This document shows, in pieces, positions 59,641 through 64,000 of a DNA stretch of 64,000 bases. The position numbers and the translations under genes are program-made. The notes below the pieces were generated by a model, which had not been told where the DNA came from, ran no database searches, and saw nothing but the letters and a program-made list of their open reading frames with translations. Positions within the stretch are counted from its first letter, which is position 1. Each line of letters starts with the position of its first letter. The DNA lies in contig JBOZIK010000001.1 of NCBI GenBank assembly GCA_051453625.1, forward strand, positions 220,912,670 to 220,976,669, given 5' to 3'. Source of the stretch: Welwitschia mirabilis (lineage: Eukaryota; Gnetophyta; Gnetopsida; Welwitschiales).

Positions 59641-59770
59641 GGGGAGATTTTTAGATACATCCAATTATTATTAACTTAGGAAAATATGATATTATTTTAG
59701 ATATGAGTTGGTTAATGCAAAATAAAGCAATAATAAATTGTGAAAAGTTAATATTGAAATCTTTTTGAAT
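59640..59770 (+). pseudogene. Chromovirus-type protease fragment
   Basis: KYDIILDMSWLMQNKAIINC at about 59686-59745 matches the chromovirus protease end (FDVILGMDWL..Y.A.IDC). The active-site DSGA part is absent, so gag and protease were joined by a deletion. After this the polypurine tract and LTR follow; RT to integrase is missing. Confidence 0.7.
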
Positions 59771-59799
59771 ATTATAATATGTAGTTAGATCTCTTAAAA

Positions 59800-59973
59800 T
59801 ATTTATGTATCTTGATTCCTAGGAGTGAATCAATCTAAGTAGGAAATAATTTCATATCTTATATTTTGTAAACCTTATTTACTTTAATATTAAGTATCTT
59901 TATTCCTAAGAGTAAATTAGTCTAAGTGGAGGAGAATTTTATATTCCATATTTTGTAAACCTTATTTACTTGA
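59800..59973 (+). repeat. 87-bp tandem duplication of the polypurine tract/LTR start
   Basis: TAAGTATCTTNATTCCTARG...GTAAACCTTATTTAC occurs twice with an 87-base offset (ATTCCT at 59815 and 59902). Each unit includes a purine tract and the first bases of the LTR. Confidence 0.8.
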
Positions 59974-61281
59974 ACATTAAGTATATTAAGCTTTTAGTTA
60001 ATAATTAATTATTCTTATTTAAGTTTCTTATCAAATAACATATCATTTTAAAATTACCCTTAGTTTTTAATATTTATAATTTACCAAAGTGATAAAAATT
60101 ATGTTAAAAGGTTTTATGAGAAAATTTATCTAAACATTTAAAATCACATAATTTCATTATGTGAGAAATTAAAATTACATGATAAAACTAGTAAATTGGA
60201 AGTTTCAAGAGGACATAATGTCATAGTTTCATCTTATTTACTCATTTATATTCTTAGTAAATGTGATATGTGTACTATATTATAAATAAATATTTTCTTC
60301 CTTCTATTATGTGATTAATATACTTTATATATTTTGAAATAAATGAGCATTTGAATAAGTACATGCACTCTTACCTAGAACCAAGAATGATAAATGAGTA
60401 GATTTANNNNNNNNNNNNNNNNNNNNNNNNNNNNNNNNNNNNNNNNNNNNNNNNNNNNNNNNNNNNNNNNNNNNNNNNNNNNNNNNNNNNNNNNNNNNNN
60501 NNNNNNNNNNNNNNNNNNNNNNNNNNNNNNNNNNNNNNNNNNNNNNNNNNNNNNNNNNNNNNNNNNNNNNNNNNNNNNNNNNNNNNNNNNNNNNNNNNNN
60601 NNNNNNNNNNNNNNNNNNNNNNNNNNNNNNNNNNNNNNNNNNNNNNNNNNNNNNNNNNNNNNNNNNNNNNNNNNNNNNNNNNNNNNNNNNNNNNNNNNNN
60701 NNNNNNNNNNNNNNNNNNNNNNNNNNNNNNNNNNNNNNNNNNNNNNNNNNNNNNNNNNNNNNNNNNNNNNNNNNNNNNNNNNNNNNNNNNNNNNNNNNNN
60801 NNNNNNNNNNNNNNNNNNNNNNNNNNNNNNNNNNNNNNNNNNNNNNNNNNNNNNNNNNNNNNNNNNNNNNNNNNNNNNNNNNNNNNNNNNNNNNNNNNNN
60901 NNNNNNNNNNNNNNNNNNNNNNNNNNNNNNNNNNNNNNNNNNNNNNNNNNNNNNNNNNNNNNNNNNNNNNNNNNNNNNNNNNNNNNNNNNNNNNNNNNNN
61001 NNNNNNNNNNNNNNNNNNNNNNNNNNNNNNNNNNNNNNNNNNNNNNNNNNNNNNNNNNNNNNNNNNNNNNNNNNNNNNNNNNNNNNNNNNNNNNNNNNNN
61101 NNNNNNNNNNNNNNNNNNNNNNNNNNNNNNNNNNNNNNNNNNNNNNNNNNNNNNNNNNNNNNNNNNNNNNNNNNNNNNNNNNNNNNNNNNNNNNNNNNNN
61201 NNNNNNNNNNNNNNNNNNNNNNNNNNNNNNNNNNNNNNNNNNNNNNNNNNNNNNNNNNNNNNNNNNNNNNNNNNNNNNNNN

Positions 61282-61325
<44 letters not shown>

Positions 61326-62812
61326 TGTCTTACTTATGGAGCTTGGATCTTGGAATCTTAGAAATTAATATCTTGGAGCTAAGGGACTCTTGAGTTTGGA
61401 TCTTCATCATTTATAACTATCAAGATCTTACTAGTCGTTTCAAGTAAGCTTCTTACTCTTATTGTCCATATGATCTTCTTTTTCTATTAGAATGATGTGA
61501 TATTTTATTATGAAATTATTTATGTCTTTTATTCAATTATGTTATAAAATATTTTCCCCTCCCATTAACACCCACCAATATGTCATAGTGAGATATGAGG
61601 TGGTCTCTTGTGCTTGGTGATGGTGGATTACTAATGAATGATTATGGTCAAGTGACCAGAGGATTCACTGTCAATAAAAAAGAAAAACAAAAATTTGGGT
61701 ATCCATGTTTATTTTAGTTTTATATTTATTTTTACCTATTATGCATTAGGACCATCTTATTAGGGTCAAAGTCTGCTTCTCAAAATTCTCCTTAGGTTAG
61801 TACTCTTTCATGGAAAATCTCAAGGCTCATAGTAAATGTTTTATTAAACTGATTTAATTTTTTTCTTTCTATGATGATTCTTTTCTTTCTAAAATTGATT
61901 TATTTTTCTATAAATAATTAGATAGTATATCCATTATTTTGCTGATCTAATTTATTGCTTGAGTAGTTATAGAAATGTTATCGTATTTTTTGTTATGACA
62001 AAAATTAAATTTCTTGAATAAAGGTATAGAAGAAAAACAACATATCATAAAGATTAATTAATAGGTATAAATTAGAAAACTTTTTCCTATAAGTCTAATA
62101 TTGTGTTATACATGGAAAAATGTAAAAAATGTAATTTCTCTTATGATTAATTATTTTTAAAATATTTGTTTGTTAAAATACATTAGAAAAAAAGTAGTAA
62201 GAATGTAATTTATGTTTTTTTACCTATTAGTAAATATATTTAAAAAATTGAGTATCTTAAGTCATAGGAAATTGAATATTATTTCCAAAACATATTAAAT
62301 TATTTAAAAACTCAAAGTATATTGAAAGGTATGGTCATTTTAGTGTAGGGTTGTAGGACTGTAATTTTAAGAAATTTGACAGTCTTTAGCCTTAAATGAT
62401 AAAGTTAGAAATAATACTTTTATAATTCTAAAAGAGTTTAAGTTATCTTCTAAGGAAGATATTATGTGTCTAGATTCTAAAAAACTACTATAATTTAATT
62501 TTTCTACGTAATTAAGTAATTATTAATTTTTAATTATGATTTTTTCTTAAATCCTAAACATGCTATAATTAATGTTTAAAATTATAGATAAATTATTGCA
62601 CAAAATTTAATCATAAAATTTAGTATATAAAATATGTTTTTTATATTATATTTAGGTTAAATTATTTATAAGTGGTATTTAATTGTTGAAATAACTCTTT
62701 TATCCTTTTTTCCTTAGCTTACTCTAAATGTGCATGCTTATAAGCATTTTCACCTTAATAGTTAAGTGACATAAGTAGTCTCTAAATTATTACTTTTTTT
62801 TATTGAATTATA
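59937..62812 (+). mobile_element. Long LTR, copy 2
   Basis: Begins TTTTATATTCC (decayed TGTCATATTCC) after a GTGGAGGAGAA purine tract. It matches copy 1 and includes an 875-N gap followed by (AC)n, at the same relative place as in copy 1. Its right end runs into copy 3. Confidence 0.75.
60407..61324. repeat. 875-N gap and (AC)n microsatellite edge
   Basis: N run 60407-61281, then about 21 AC units (61282-61324). Judged by copy 3 the hidden unique sequence is about 480 bases, the rest presumably AC repeat. Confidence 0.9.
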
Positions 62813-62923
62813 ATTTATCTAAATATTTAAAACTACATAATTTTATTATGTGAGGAACTTTTTTTTATTGAATTATAATGTATCTAAATATTTAAAACTA
62901 CATAATTTTATTATGTGAGGAAT
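62793..62923. repeat. 65-bp tandem duplication across the copy 2/copy 3 junction
   Basis: The segment from CTTTTTTTTATTGAATTATA to TTATTATGTGAGGAA occurs twice with a 65-base offset. Each unit contains the tail of LTR copy 2 and the head of copy 3. Confidence 0.85.
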
Positions 62924-64000
62924 TAAATTTCATGATAAAACTAATAAATTGGAAGTTTCAAGAGGAAATAATAATATAGTTTGCGTCTTATTTAATCATT
63001 TATATTCTTAGTAAATCTCATATGTATACTACATTATGAATAAATATTTTCTTTCTTCTATTATTTGATTGATATACTTTATGTATTTTGAAATAAATGG
63101 GAATTTAAACAAGTACATGCACTCTTACCTAGAACCAAGAATGATAAATGAGTAGATTTACTTTACCATGAATTTTATGTTTTTGAGATCTGTAAGGGCA
63201 CTTTGTTCATAGAAAACTCATTGCTTTATTCATTCAAATGGAAGAGTTTATCTTATTGTGCCACATGCTAATTTTGATATTTATGCATTTATTCTTTTGA
63301 TGCATATATTTGGATGGGTTAAACTTACTTATAAGCCTATGAAGGATTAAAAAGAGCTAGAATAATAAAACGATGCATGTAATTAAACTTGCTAATTGAA
63401 GCAAGAAGATTATTTACTCTGATAAGTGCATGAGTATAAATATGATCTCTTTTTGTACTCTAATGTCACTTATTACTTATTTTACTTATTAATGCTAAAT
63501 CATGTAATCTTGTGATCTTGAGCTATATGCCTTTGTTTTTCTATATATAGAGATCCTTTCTTCTCTTATTAAAAGGAGATGCTTTTATTTTGATTCTTAC
63601 AAGTGCATTTTTTCTCATCTCTCTTTCTTTTATTCTATTGCTTGTGGATCTTAGAGCTTGAGAGCTTGGAGTTAGAAGCATAAAGCTAAGGAACTATTGA
63701 GCTTAGATCGTCATCATCTATAACTATCAAAGTCTTACTAAACTTTCCAAGTAAGATTCTTACTCTTATTGTCCATATGTTCTCATTATTCTATTGGAAT
63801 TATGTGATGTTTCATTATGGAATTATTTATGGCTTTTATCCAATTATATTATAAAATATTTCCCCTTATATTAACACCCACCAAGACGTTATAGTAAGAT
63901 ATAAGGGGGTCTCTTGTACTTGGTGATGGTGAATTACTAATGGATGATTATGGTCAAGTGACCAGGGGATTCATTATTTAAAAAAAAAGGAATAAGGAAA
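62813..64000 (+). mobile_element. Long LTR, copy 3, partial (window edge)
   Basis: Matches copy 1 from about 46424 onward, so its first 170 bases are missing. It has no gap and no CA repeat, and so shows the promoter region in full. It runs off the window end. Confidence 0.8.
63542..63549 (+). promoter_or_regulatory. TATA box of the long LTR family
   Basis: CTATATATAGAGATCC, followed by a CT-rich leader near 63555-63640. In copies 1 and 2 the matching place is hidden in the N gaps. Confidence 0.6.

Larger units (their letters stand above)
46252..62812 (+). mobile_element. Chromovirus-like LTR element, plus strand, carrying nested element 6
   Basis: Long LTR-like repeats at 46252-49425 and 59937-62812 have the same orientation. 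Between them, outside element 6, lie about 3.2 kb of internal sequence with a chromovirus-type gag and a protease remnant but no RT or integrase, so pol has been deleted. A polypurine-like GTGGAGGAGAA precedes the right LTR. I could not find a convincing primer site, and the right LTR's end is replaced by a third repeat copy, so the exact end is uncertain. Confidence 0.6.

Noticed and set aside
1-64000. Host protein-coding gene, tRNA, rRNA or bacterial-type operon
   Set aside because: No open frame above about 110 codons without N, no codon-biased exon series and no RNA gene signature was seen on either strand.

Overview
This is a strongly AT-rich piece of a large plant nuclear genome, made almost entirely of old, nested LTR retrotransposons. 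The pol and gag remnants match the plant-specific Athila/Tat side of Ty3/gypsy, chromoviruses and Ty1/copia. All are broken by stop codons and frameshifts. I found no intact host gene, no rRNA or tRNA gene and no CRISPR array. Eight runs of N interrupt the sequence (24 to 875 N). The exact species cannot be told from the sequence. All boundaries were found by eye and most are good to about 5-20 bases.

Left part (1-16.3 kb). A chromovirus pol end runs into a 2 kb LTR (4119-6127) holding a 12-bp minisatellite, a TATA box and 66-bp tandem repeats; an initiator-Met-type primer binding site (PBS) follows. Next is a plus-strand Tat/Athila-side gypsy pol with gag, protease, RT, RNase H and integrase remnants (6.2-12.3 kb, 'element 1'), an orphan copia-type LTR with PBS (13041-13501), and the C-terminal half of a minus-strand Athila-type integrase (15.5-16.3 kb).

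Middle (16.3-44.6 kb): a three-level nest. An Athila-type element on the minus strand ('element 3/5') is cut inside its integrase gene by a second minus-strand Athila-type element ('element 4', 16321-42988, LTRs of about 2.85 kb). Element 4 is itself cut in its 3' region by a plus-strand Athila-type element ('element 2', 20743-33215, LTRs of about 1.25 kb), and it carries a copia RNase H fragment in its protease region. The two integrase halves of element 3/5 lie 26.7 kb apart and line up when the insert is ignored.

Right part (44.6-64 kb). A chromovirus-like element has one long LTR at 46252-49425, a gag/protease remnant at 59.1-59.8 kb, and a second LTR at 59937-62812 that runs into a third, partial copy reaching the window end. 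Inside it sits a minus-strand element ('element 6', 49894-57233) with 1.08 kb LTRs, a PBS, a polypurine tract and target-site duplications, but no recognisable pol. Its LTR ends match those of element 2, so it looks like a non-autonomous relative.

Most notable signals: (1) a recurring hairpin of about 40 bp, outer arms TGTCATC/GATGACA around a core like ATCATCTGGATGAT, found at least nine times in element 6 and several times in the leader, LTRs and 3' region of element 2; (2) three separate tRNA-Asp-type PBSs, each 3 nt from its LTR, decayed almost only by C-to-T and G-to-A changes; (3) an extra, less decayed reading region in element 2 between integrase and 3' LTR, with a short Tyr-rich heptapeptide repeat and a proline-rich tail; (4) two 100-N gaps whose flanks are near-identical, so they are probably false duplications.
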